DNA of 64,000 nt, from positions 14,497,264-14,561,263 of the forward strand of contig JACGWO010000005.1 of assembly GCA_034509735.1 (NCBI GenBank). Direction: 5' to 3'. Shown here in pieces: positions 44,271-55,361 of the stretch. How positions within the stretch are numbered: position 1 is the stretch's first letter; every line of letters begins with the position of its first letter. The notes under the pieces were generated by a model. That model was not told the DNA's origin and searched no databases. It worked only from the letters and a program-made list of their open reading frames with translations. A program made the position numbers and the translations under genes. Source of the stretch: Sesamum alatum. Its lineage: Eukaryota; Streptophyta; Magnoliopsida; Lamiales; Pedaliaceae.

Positions 44271-45171
44271 AGTCATAATCCAATTAGAATTTTAAACACA
44301 AACATACTTGGATTGGAGAGGAGTTGTGGGCACTCCCTCTTACAATGCCCCTTTCCTTGGTAATTTATGCAGACATCATTTGCCATGGACCGCTGAGAAC
44401 CACGGGCCTTCCCTTTCCGTTTGCCCATTCCCACCGGGGCAACAGGGGCGCCTAGAGCGCGAGCAGGGGCTGCAACCGTCTTCCCCTTTCCCTTCTTCCT
44501 CTTCCAGCGTTCGGCCCTCTTGCCATTCGCCTTAGAGGTCGAAGCCTCTCCTATCAATACCGCCGGCGCCGACTTGTGGGCCGTTGCCTCGTATTGCACC
44601 AGCATGTTGATCAACTCATGAATAGACTTCTCAAGTCCGTTCTTGTTGTAGTTTACAACAAATGGGTCATAGGACGGAGGAAGCGACTGGAGAATCACGT
44701 CAATGTACATATCATTGTTAAGCCCAACTTTAAGGTCCTCGAGTTTCTCCACCAGGGAGAGCATCTTGACCCCATAACTTTGTACAGACGATCCTTCAAC
44801 AAGCTTGGTGCCAAAAGAATGCTTTTGTGGTTGCATATCTAATATGTCTATCCGGAACTGCATAAACCTCGTTCATGCGGAGCATTATGGCGAAGACGTT
44901 ATCCAACCTTTCATATTGCTTCTGGATGTCGTTAGACATCGAAGCCAATATGATACTGCGCACTTTCCGGTTGTCCTCATGCCATTTCTCGAACGTCAAA
45001 TGTTCTTCTAGCGTGGACCCCTCCGGTAAGTCGCTCGGGCGGTGGCTCGTCCAAGACGTAGCCTTGGTTCTCGAAACCGAGGACAATCCTCAGGTTTCTT
45101 AGCCAGTCCGAGTAGTTTGTTCCGTTGAATTTATTCGTCTCAAGTACCATGGTTAATGGATTCTTAGACAT
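44271..45171 (-). pseudogene. D gag (copia-type), two frames
   Basis: ATG at 45171-45169 (MSKNPLTMVLETNKFNGTNY); here the Trp codon that is a stop in A1 is intact. The UBN2-like domain continues (KVRSIILASMSNDIQKQYER, YIDVILQSLPPSYDPFVVNY) with frameshifts near 45000 and 44820. The basic linker WKRKKGKGKTVAAPARALGA (about 44450) shows the uninterrupted form of the site where the solo LTR entered A1. The zinc knuckle is CINYQGKGHCKREC, with the second Cys replaced by Tyr. Confidence 0.88.
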
Positions 45172-46926
45172 ATCTACATTTATAAAAATGTAAAGCAGAA
45201 ATTAGCAGATAATGGTAATATTATTGTTCAAGTTGAAGACATGGTCTTTTAGTCTTTAACCCTCCCACTATTTATACGAAAGTCCGTCACTCTCAAGTGG
45301 AGTTTTGAAAAACCATTTCCTAGTGGGCTTGGGATCCACAAGCGTAATCTCCATGCCCCACTTTTACGATTCACATGACAAAGACCTTGTGGGAGATATC
45401 GAATATCATTCTCATCCAATCAGATTCCCAAGATATTTTGCCTCACCTATTCGCATGGTTTCGAGGACTCCAAGCGAACCATGTTGCTTAGCGTTGGGCT
45501 CGACCCATCAACCAAATCATACCTCAAACTGTCGCCCCCCACAACTCATGAGACAGGAAAACAGCGAGTGCAGTCTCTTTGTTCACAACAATGATGCAGC
45601 TTTCCCCTAGTCCAAGTGTGCCATGGCTCGGACAAATGAAAATACCATTTTGATCCAAGTCCATTTTGGGTCTAATATTTATTTTGGTCCAACCAAATGA
45701 GAGCTTAATGAATGACCGAGACCTCATCACATTAAGGTGTTTTAGCATACATAAATATCCAATATTTAAAGCGATAAATAAATACGTCGCATGCAGAAAC
45801 ATAGCATAACCCTGTTAAGATGATCACAAGCCCAACCTATGCGACCCACTGAGCCCGCAGTGAGTCTATGCTGTTGTCATTCCAATGGGCCTTGTAATGT
45901 TGTTGTTTCACGCCTTGATGCTCCACCTTGCGTCTCCGACTCCATAAGCTTGTTCAAATAAAAACCTCACCAATCCTATCTACTCTCATTACAATTGAAA
46001 GTAATACATGGGAAATAAAAATAAGCCTTAACATCATGAGGCTGAAATACGGCAGATGATAGTCCCAAAACAAGAGGCACGCAAGCCCCACCCAACAGAA
46101 ATGTAAATAATCATACATTCATCCATACAGAAGGTCTAGGGCTTTTGTGATCATCCCATGTTGATTCCATCAACACAAATAACATAATTATTCCAAATAA
46201 TCATGCTTAAACCATGGATATTCCAAATATCCAAGTGATGTCCAACATAACAAAACACAAATATATAAATAATATGCAAAAATCCAAATTTCAAATTCAA
46301 TGGACATTATACACAATGCATCCAATGCATGTTTTAATGCCAAATTAATTAAGCAAATTTGATCTAAGGAACAATCCAATTATTCCAAAATCAAATGTGT
46401 AAAATTAATACATTTTTATAATATTATGCAGGAAAAACAGAAAATCAAATTTTCCGAAAAAACGTCCAAGAACGGCATAAAACGACCCAGTCATTGTGCC
46501 TGCCGGCCAGCCGAGCGCACAGGATAGTTCTCGCATGCCCCGTGCCATGCTGGCCTCGGCCGGCAGCGGCATGCCTGCGCAAAGCGCGCACGCGCAGGCG
46601 CCTGCCTGCGCGCGGCTGCGGTATGCGCGGCCGCCCCTGCCAGCACTCACGCTGGCAGGCACGCCGCCAAGCCTGCGCGCAGGCGTGAGCCCCCGCGCGC
46701 CGGCAGCACGCCTACCAGCCAGTGACTGGTCGGCAGGGGCGGCAGCCAACCGCTGCCGCTGCTGTCCATATTTTCATAATTTTTCGACATCAATTTTCAG
46801 CACAAATCAGTAAAAATAAATTTAAAATGAAGATACAAATTTTGGATCCAATCTAAGAAAATAAGCATCCCAAATGTCCATCAAATTTAAACAATTGAAT
46901 CATCATTTTATTCATATATTCATGTA
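45172..46926 (-). other. Leader of D, primer site deleted, with GC-rich patch
   Basis: About 1.75 kb of non-coding leader. Near gag it shares conserved blocks with A' (GAGACCATGTCTT-like, TAGTGGGCTTGGGATCCACA). At 46926/46927 it changes abruptly into mid-LTR sequence (ATGGATTCTCCAATGG), so the LTR end and primer binding site are gone. The GC-rich patch is 46498-46760. Confidence 0.75.
46498..46760 (-). other. GC-rich, hairpin-prone patch in the leader of D
   Basis: The longest of the three GC-rich leader patches, with many GCGC/GCAGGC repeats and self-complementary pieces (GCCTGCGCGCAGGC near 46672). The open frames it creates on both strands (Ala/Arg/Pro-rich) are by-products of composition. 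Confidence 0.7.
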
Positions 46927-48855
46927 ATGGATTCTCCAATGGTGATACACACCACACCGGAAGAAACTCACGTTCTCCTTGCTAGAAGAAAACGGGTTTA
47001 TGAAGGAATCGGTTTAAGAGAATAAACACTCTGAATTAGTGTTCTCTTAAACCTACTTTGTTCTTCCTTTTGATCAAGATCAAATGAAGAACACAAGTGG
47101 GAGAGGGATTTATGGCCGAGAGTGAGAGAGAGGAGAGAGGCCGAGTTTTTTGTCTTCTCTTTTCCTAGAAAAGATGAATAATGATTCTCTTACACAAGGT
47201 GTTGTATATACTCATATATATACATAATTAATGTGATTATTGGAATGTGTCTAGGTTCATCCAAGGATGTCTAGATACATCCCAATCAATCACCATTAAT
47301 TCTTCAATCAAGCCTACCAACTTTTAAAATATTATCAAATCATACCAAAAGGGAAGGACTTGATTGGAGTTGAATTGTCTCTTACCAAAAAAGACAAGTC
47401 AACCGCCACCCTGCATTGAATATGGCTGAATTTTGCTTCCTTCAAGGGAGCATTTTCGGCCATGCTCAATATGGGAAGAAGTCCAACTTCTTCCTATTCC
47501 AAAATAGGAATTAATTCTCCTCTCAGGTCAAAATTTAACGGACCGGGTTTTATCGTAATTCAATTACAACGAACCCAAAATTAAATCCAATTTAATGTCC
47601 ACTTAAATTATTCCCGTTGGTCTTTTAATCCAATCAAAAGATCCAACATCTCGACTTTCCATATTTAATAGATAAATCCAATTTACCAATTAAACGAGGG
47701 CCCGATACAATATTGGCCCGTCCATCCAATGGACTATCCCTTAAGTAATCTAATTACTTATTTATCCTTCGAGATTAACTCCAAGTCAATCTCTCAACCT
47801 TCTCGGTGATTTGTGTGTGACCCTTTAGGTTCACCCTCAGCTAGACTTGGGCCCGTGTTCCACAAGGGCCCGTTCCCATGGGTTCCCGTCTAGCAACGGT
47901 CCATGGCACTAGAGACTAGATGAATGTTGGCGTGAACATTTAGGCGTCGATTTCGTACGGGTACAGTCCTTTCGTCTACTGTCTCCCGGTCTTAGTCTAG
48001 GGTATGGAATTGGGTGTCGGTTCCCATCCTTGACTAGGCATTTATGCTTAATACTCGAGCCCACGCATGCCTCATTGCGTCGACACAGGAAACCATTCCC
48101 TGTTCGACCAACCACTGTGGCCACAGTTTTAAACAGCATGAATGTGTCTCCAAGTGCATAGGAGAAACCTCTGTCACATACTGACCGTGGACGGATCCTC
48201 TTCTTGGAACGCACCGTCCTCGCTACACATTCCGACTGCACTGGACAAGGCTTATAATGATCATCTTGAAGAATGATCACCTCTCGCTAGATCCAAGATA
48301 CAGCCGTATTGTGCACGTGACTGCCACGGTTCCTCAAGTCTGAGGACTACACCCGTACTATCGAAACCGGGGAAATGCAATCATACCGACCAAGCCTCCA
48401 AGGCTTCCATATGATGATCCCCGCGAGTTAGTCCAGTCGGCTCGACCCCAGTCGACCAACCCATCAAGATCGTATAGGCGTCCCACGCCTGTCGCCGATG
48501 AAACACGGCACTTATCCAATGAACACGACTCTTGATACAAGTCTCAATAGGACTCTGGATGCCCTGTCTCGAGGTCCTCGACTTAGAACGTTTCACACCC
48601 AATTCTTAATCAGTTGGTTTCATGACCACCATCCAATGCGTGGCCTAATTGCATGAGTTGTTAATCGTGGTCTGTGGGCTTTGTTGCGATATAAGTAAAA
48701 CACCGTTTTAAACATATGTAAAATGAGCGCAACAAAGTATGTACCATTGGTGACAAATACTCATTTTATTCATCACATAATATTACATTACATCAAGTTG
48801 TCAGATAGATTACAAAACGCCAAACTTATTGGCTTTTTGGTCACCTATTCTAATA
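46927..48855 (-). repeat. 5' LTR of D, lacking its downstream end
   Basis: Matches subfamily A from the start (terminus TA instead of TG at 48855) to about 250 bp before the LTR end. The nested palindrome is at 47876-47906. The part that overlaps the D 3' LTR is very similar to it, consistent with one insertion event. Confidence 0.88.
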
Positions 48856-50941
48856 GAACTAGAGTATGGATATCAGTTGATACCTACATAACCTAGTAAC
48901 TATTCCTATGGTCCTTGTTCCTTGACTTGACAATGTTGCTAGAAACCCAACATCTACCAGTCATTCGATATTGGCCAAGATTTTCAAATCTAAGACAATG
49001 CAAAGCATAACATCCCTCATTTAATTAGATAGACGATAGATCCTTCCAGCTCCACTTGTTAACCTTTGTACTTAATACCATTGCACTCAATATATCTACT
49101 CGGTAACCATCATGGATTAAGGAATAAATCGTAGCATAGCAATTTAGGCACAAGGTCACAATGGTGTCTTAAGGAAAAAAAAAAAGAAAAAAAACTAACC
49201 TTCTACTATTCTAACAAGAAATTCTCAATTTAATTTCCATTAAAGAATTTCTTGCATATTCATTTGATATACTTGCTTCCTAACAAGAATCGTGCACTAG
49301 TATCACAACGTAAATACTATGGAACAAGACATTCTCTCTATGAGCATGCATCCTTTGGCAAGTCCAGCAGGATAATTGATGTTTCATCTCAATGACTCAT
49401 AACATTTAAAAAAAATTCAACTTTTTACTCCATTCTTTCTTTTTTATTTTTGAATACTAGCAACAGTTGCACGCGCTCCCCGCACATATAACCCAATTGA
49501 ATGCGATGTAAGAATTATTTATTATTTTCTAATTAATAAGAAAATAAAAAGACGCAAGAATTGTCATATATTTCAAATGAGTTAGAAAATGAAAAGAATC
49601 AAGAATTGCCTGCGCATATTGCAATATGAAGAAGTTTCACCATCCATGTATCTTATGCAAGTGAAACTTCTATTTTTCCATTAGATTGCATGTTTTCTTT
49701 TGTACATATTTCATGATACGCGTTGATTGCAACTTATTCAACTTAATCGTACTACTATTCTTTTTTATACTATTTGTTGTCTTACCTAATATAGATTTGT
49801 TATACCTTCAATTAATATTTATCTTGCATACGAAATGTTTAGGCAATAATAACGTTTATGTAAAGAAACGAATTATATACTTTAATAGTTCAATTATAAA
49901 TTCCATTTCTTCATTTACCAATTGCCATTAGCATGTAGTCGTGTTTTCTAATTAATTTAAAAAATGAACAATTTTTGCGTTCTTTTATTTTTTTATTAAT
50001 TGAAAAACGGTAGATAATTCTTGTATAATAATTTCAACCATGTTGTGAAGTATTAAAGCATATAATTTATTTTGTATTATAAAATATGTCATTTCCTGAC
50101 AACGTTGTATGGAAAGACATGCAACTTGATAGAAAATAAAAAAATATAACTAATATCAAAAAGTTGAAAACCATGTCATTACTCATATTTACAATCATAT
50201 TCTTTTATTTTTTTTAAATCATATTTTATTTCATTAATAAAATAAAGATAGGTACATTTTTTGGAATTAATAACAGGACATACTATAAAAATATTAAATA
50301 TCACTTTTGTTAAAAAGTAAATAATCTAACTTGTTTTATCTATGTGCAACTAATATGACTGCAATGACAAAAATAAAAATAATCATACTATAGCAGGCCA
50401 CCAAATTGACAAAAAAAAAAAAAAAAAAAAGAGTTTCACATCAAAATTTTGAATCAAGTAGAAGAGAGAGTTCAATTAGCATGATCAACTTGTTGTAATT
50501 TGTTATGGCACAAAACCTGATATATTCTCCAACCTAACTAATTCATTTTTGTATCATATAAGGCAAAAATTCCTTCACCATGTTAGTTCTATAGTTTCGC
50601 TCTCACCTAATATCTCCTTGCTTAATAAGATTTGAGAAACTGAATTTATTTCCTTTCCTTATCGTCTTATTTTATCCAAAAATCATTTTTGACAAAACAG
50701 CTCAAATTGAGGCCTGAAATATCAAACCAGGGTATATGTTCCCTCCCTTTCTAACACTTGAAAACCCCCCAACTCACTCCTTCCTTTCTATCTCTCTCTC
50801 TTATTCTTATTTTCTTCCTTTTTTTTTTTATTAATAGCAGCTTTTATTAAAGGGGTAAAGAAAAACCAAAAAAAAAAAAAAAAGAAATGGAGGTATAAAA
50901 ACTATTGGCTAATGATTTTCTGTTGAGGGTTATATCCATGT
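48856..50941. other. Low-repeat AT-rich DNA with an inverted-repeat block
   Basis: No gene recognised. ACTAGCAACAGTTGCACG at 49457 resembles, in reverse, a Helitron 3' end. Blocks at about 49505-49560 and 49955-50025 are imperfect inverted repeats (AAGAATTATTTATT...AATTAATAAGAAAATAAAA against its complement), suggesting another small fold-back element. A-runs lie at about 50412-50431 and 50866-50884. The reading frame at 49686-49931 is a low-complexity hydrophobic string. Confidence 0.4.
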
Positions 50942-51406
50942 TCACTTCTCTAAGCTGCCAGGGATCTCTTCTTTTGCTTTATTCATTGCATTGGTATCGA
51001 CCATAGAATCAAATTTGGCACCCGAAAAATCTATGAACATCATATTATGCCTTGCAATAACAACTTGACACGATAAAAAAGTTTCGCTACTAATTATCTT
51101 TTCCTGCGAAAAATATAAGCATGTAAGTTAAAATATAAAAACAACCAATATTCACACCATCTAGGTTTAAGTAAATTGATCCAATTAATTAACACTTACA
51201 ATTTCATTGTGTCGGCCCGTTGCCTGCTCGACGCACCTCTTTCCCATTTTTTTTCTCAAATCTTGAAAAGACAGAGCCTTCTTAAACTTTACCACAACCA
51301 GCGCCTTGTCGATATCTGAAATAGCTAATTGTGATGCTAACCACGCCAACACAGAGGGGAACTTGCGGCTCACAATAATGGCAGGTGGCTCGATGTTTAA
51401 GCCCAT
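50942..51406 (-). CDS. Candidate two-exon gene, 122 aa, unknown function
   Basis: Exon 1 is 51200-51406 (69 codons, start MGLNIEPPAIIVSRKFPSVL). The in-frame stop TAA eight codons upstream supports this start. It ends at a strong donor (ATT|GTAAGT). A 96-bp T-rich intron (51104-51199) ends TTTTTCGCAG. Exon 2 is 50942-51103 (53 codons plus TGA), opens in phase 0 with EKIISSETFLSCQVVIARHN and ends KAKEEIPGSLEK. Both exons are free of stops, and the splice signals are close to consensus. There is no signal peptide, membrane segment or domain I recognise; the composition is ordinary (Lys/Asp/Ala/Val). It lies in the least repetitive stretch of the window. It could also be a captured or decayed gene fragment. 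Confidence 0.35.
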
Positions 51407-51699
51407 TTTGAGATCTTTCTCACTTATTTAAGCATTAAAAGTTTTTTCTTATCGGTGAAGAAGGGAGAAAGGACTGTTGTAATTGTAAGATTGAAATATG
51501 TAGTTATTTTATTTGAGTAGAATAAATTGAATAAATGGGTTCAATTAATCAGGAGCGACAGGAAAAGTGGGAAGTTGCGGTTAAGTAACGATAGGAGTGA
51601 TGGGAGAGTAGGAAATTGTAGTTAATTGAAGATAAAAGATAAATAAGTGACGGGTACAAATTCTAGTCAATTTCAATACTTTACATTTATCATGATAAG
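51407..51699. other. Spacer between the two-exon gene and copia E
   Basis: AT-rich, with short GGAAGTTG/GTAGGAAATTG-type direct repeats around 51555-51625. Nothing else recognised. Confidence 0.4.
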
Positions 51700-53113
51700 G
51701 ATATTATAGGTATTTCCCAAGATAATCTTAGTATAGTTTCCTATTACAAGAAGATTAAAAGGTTAAGAGATGAATTGCTCTATTGAGACCCATTGCCACA
51801 GTGTACTTGTAGATCAAATAGTATAGCAGTAGATTTGACTGCATCAAAAAAATTGATGCAGTTTCTCATGGGGTTAATGAGATGTATAATGTGAAAAATC
51901 ACATCCTTATAATGCATCCTCTTCTTACAATCAACAAGGCTTATTCTATGACTCTAGGGGTGGAAAATCAAAGGCAAGTTCACCTTGAAATTCCTCGACG
52001 TCCAGATGGATATAGAGATCTGTCTCAGCAAAGGGAGGAGGTTGGCAATGGTGGGAGAGTCATCTTTATATGTTATTCAGATATGACGTCCGATTGTTCT
52101 AAGCCTTATGCAACATATACCTCTCTGAAGTTGTGAGATCTGAATTAATGAAACTCATGAGAGGAAAGGTGCCAATGGTTCCTGTGCGGGAGAATTTTGC
52201 CAAACTTGATAAGTATACAGGTAATGGATCTTTTGATTCTAGCTATGTTGCATTGCTTTCTAGATCTTGGATTGCGGATATTGGAGCCACAAACCATATA
52301 TGTTCTAATGTGAAGTTCAAAACACTTAGTCCTCTTACAACATTAGTATCCAGCTTCTTGATGGCGCTACAAGAACAATAACACACACTAGAAACATCAC
52401 ATTCTTATAACACATCACACACACACACACACACACAAGTTCTTCATGTTCCTAGCTTTCAATTTAACATCTTGTCTGTTAGCACATTGTGTAAATCCTC
52501 ACCTATCATCTTCAAAAAAAAAAAGAATTACTCCGACTGCGTATTGCAGGACCTCAAGACTAGAAAGGTGTTGTCTATAGGATAACAAATAGAAACATTG
52601 TACATTCTAGAGAAATATTCATTTTCTTTAGAAACACTCTTAAATTTTTTTCCTGATTTAGCTTGTATATCATTAGAAATAAACAGAAATAACGATTATG
52701 TTTGTGAGATATTTCCTCTTGCAAAACAACAAAGGTTTCCTTTTCAAGTAGGTTATTCTTATTCTCGTGTTGCATTTCAAATAATACATATTGATATATG
52801 GGGCCATGACAAAACCTCCAATTTTATGAATTCATTATGTCTTAGTAGTTGCAGATGACTTTATAAATCTCGCAAAATATACATTCTTGAATCCTTTCAT
52901 AAATTGATACTCACTCATTTCAACACCAAAATCAACATTAATGCAGATAATGGCTTAGAATAATTAAGTAATGCTCATCAAGAATTCCTATCACAACAAG
53001 GGATGATTCATAAAAAATCTTGCACTTACACTCCTCAACAAAATGGCATTCGAAAGAAAGCATAAACATCTTCGCGTAGTTAGATCCTTGATGTTCCAAT
53101 CCCACATACTTAG
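51700..53113 (+). pseudogene. 5'-truncated copia element E (gag to integrase), different family
   Basis: Gag remnants read RLRDELL, KKLMQFLMGLNEMYNVKNHI and PLLTINKAYSMTLGVENQRQ (about 51760-51980), a common plant copia gag pattern unlike the A/C/D gag. The protease region is WIADIGATNHICSN (52269-52310), with the active-site Thr of DTG changed to Ile. Integrase is seen as IIHIDIWGHDKTSNFMN (about 52785-52830), then NADNGLE and TYTPQQNGI (about 53025) and RKHKHLRVVRS. There are many stops and shifts. The right side is cut by A' at 53114; the target flank is CTTAG. No LTR of E is in the window. Confidence 0.75.
52414..52438 (+). repeat. (AC)n microsatellite
   Basis: About 12 AC units inside copia E, after the protease remnant. 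Confidence 0.9.
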
Positions 53114-55348
53114 TGTTAGAATAGGTAACCGGAAAGCCAATTAGATTGGCCTTGATGTAATCTATTTCTGATAATATAATTGTAATTGTAATATTGTTAT
53201 ATGAATAAAGTGAGTATGCATGTTTGGCAATTCGATTTGTTGTGCTCGCTATTTATGTTTATTCTATTAACATCACAACAAAGCCCACAGACCAAACGTA
53301 CAACCCATGTAGTTGGGCTGCGCATTGGATGGCAGCTATGAAACCAACGGCTAATGGTTAGGTCTGTAATGTTCCAAGTCGAGGACCTCGAGACAGGGCA
53401 TCGAGGGTCCTATAGATACTTGCACTAAGGATTGCATTCATTGGATGTGTCGTGTTTCATTGGCAACAGACATTGGACGTCTATGGAATATTAGTGAGTT
53501 AGTTGACAAGGGTGTCAGCTGACTGAACTGACTCGCGGTAATCGTCATATGGAAGCCTCGGAGGCTTGGTCGGTATGACTGGAATTCCTGGCTCCGATAG
53601 TACGAGATTAGTCCGCGGACTAGCGAAATCATGGCAGTTACATGCATATGATGGTTGTATCTATCATCTGGCAAGAGATGGCCGTATTTGAGATACGCTA
53701 ATCATAAGCCTTATACAGTGCAGTCGGAATATGTATTGAGAATGGTGGATTCCAAGATAGGATCCATCACCTGTCAGTATATGACAGTCGAGTCTCCTAT
53801 GCGCTCTGAGACAGTTAAAACTCTTATAAGTCTATGGCCACAGCGATTGGTTGAGTAGGGAATGGTTTCCTACGTCGATCGATAGAGTAAACATGTCTTG
53901 AGCTATTGAGCATAGTTGTCTAGTCCAGGAAGAGAACCGACGTCCAATTCCATGCCCTAGACTTAGACCGGGAGACGGATGATGGAAGAATCATACTCGT
54001 ATGGAACTCGAGAGCCTAAATGTTTATGCCAACATTGACCTAGTCTCTAGTCCCATGGACCATTGCTAGACGGCCACCCATGGTGACGGGCGTTTTTTTC
54101 GATTAATAGTTAATCGGAAAGTAGTTAATTAAATTGGATTTAATTGACCAATTGTGTTAGACACAAGCCCAAGTCTAGCTGAGGGTGAACCTAATGAGTC
54201 ACACACAAATCACTTTGGATTTGGCGGAATTAATTTGGAATTAATTCTAGAAGGAGCGAATAAATTTAATTGGATTAAATTTATTCAAGAGAGAAATAAA
54301 TGATTGGATCACTTATTGAGAAATCCATTTGATGAATAGTACAAGAATTAATTAATTGGATTAATTATTTTTTTGGACTTAGAACCTTTAAATTAATTGG
54401 ATTAATTTATTGGGTTTTGGCTAGAATAGTTGATTGGATCAATTATTCTTAATTTGGACTTGTGTTTATTTAATTCGATTAAATAAATAATTGGGCTTCA
54501 ATTGGATTGAAATTAATTAGATTAATTAATGCTCAATGGATACATGTTTGGACTTTATTTAATTTGATTAAATACAAGTCCAAGAAACATAAAGATCCAA
54601 GTCCATTTTTCATGCAAGTTGAAGCTAGTTAAGGAAGAGTTTCAACTCCTCCACATGTGTACATGATATGCACGAAAATTATCTGATTTGTGGGTGGTTT
54701 TCTCTTGCTATCATGTGTAGTTGATGTACTAGAAGTGTGTGTATGTGAAAGTTGCCTTGGAGGTTACTTATGTAGGTGGTTTTTTGAACTCTACATTCTA
54801 CATACACAAAACTATTTCGCTAGACATTATTCACCTAACTTACTTCATCTTTGCTAGAGCTTTTAGGCCAAAAACTCTCTGAAAATTCTCTCTTTTAGTC
54901 TTCATACTTCTTAGAGAAGATTGAACAAAACATTCCAAAGGTACACTAATTGATAGTGCTTTCTTTGGAATTGTTTCTTCTTCTTTGTTTCTATATTCTA
55001 TCTAGCAATAGAGTAAAAATAAATCCCAAAGTGTGGTGTGCAACGCATTAGAGAGTTCTACGTTGAGCTCCCAAGTGGACGAACAAAGAAGGAAAACAAA
55101 GGAACAAAGCACGAACCCGTTCTACATAAACGAACAAAGGTTGGTTTCCTTTTTACATTTTATGTACCTTTGTTCTTCTCCTTTTAAGCCACATGTCCAG
55201 CATGTTTTCTTTTGTTATTTATGCTTTGACAAACACCGAACACTCGGGAACATCAAAGGGAGCACCCCTTTGAATCCAGTTTAATTTATGCCTTAAATTT
55301 ATGTTTTTACGCTTCCGTTGCACTCCCGGGCCGTACCCGATTCTTTCA
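53114..55348 (+). repeat. 5' LTR of A' (2235 bp)
   Basis: Starts TGTTAGAATAGGTAACC and ends CCCGATTCTTTCA. The nested palindrome is at 54053-54083. It shares with the F LTR a subfamily-specific insertion beside the palindrome (TTAATTGACCAATTGTGTTA, about 54140-54160), not present in subfamily A. Confidence 0.93.
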
Positions 55349-55349
55349 G

Positions 55350-55361
55350 TGGTATCAGAGC
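55350..55361 (+). promoter_or_regulatory. Primer binding site of A' (initiator Met-tRNA)
   Basis: TGGTATCAGAGC one base after the LTR end. It is the standard plant copia site complementary to the 3' end of initiator methionine tRNA and the only intact one in the window. Confidence 0.93.

Larger units (their letters stand above)
41530..48855 (-). mobile_element. Copia element D, near-match TSD G(T/A)ACT, protease-less
   Basis: The outer ends are TGAAGGACAAGC at 41530 and the complement of TATTAGAATAGG at 48855. The flanks are GTACT (41525-41529) and GAACT (48856-48860). On the minus strand: 5' LTR (48855-46927, missing its last ~250 bp and the primer site), leader, gag, integrase and the first half of RT. 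A deletion then joins RT directly to the downstream part of the 3' LTR (42678-41530). It is closely related to A1 and shares its protease-deletion junction. Confidence 0.9.

Noticed and set aside
46405..46813. Ala/Arg/Pro-rich open frames on both strands in the GC-rich patch of D
   Set aside because: High GC removes stop codons in all frames. The patch is in an untranslated leader and is not conserved as protein in A' or C.
55350..55361. TGGTATCAGAGCCCGGTTCG as part of a tRNA gene
   Set aside because: Only the primer-binding match to the tRNA 3' end is present, directly after an LTR; no cloverleaf.
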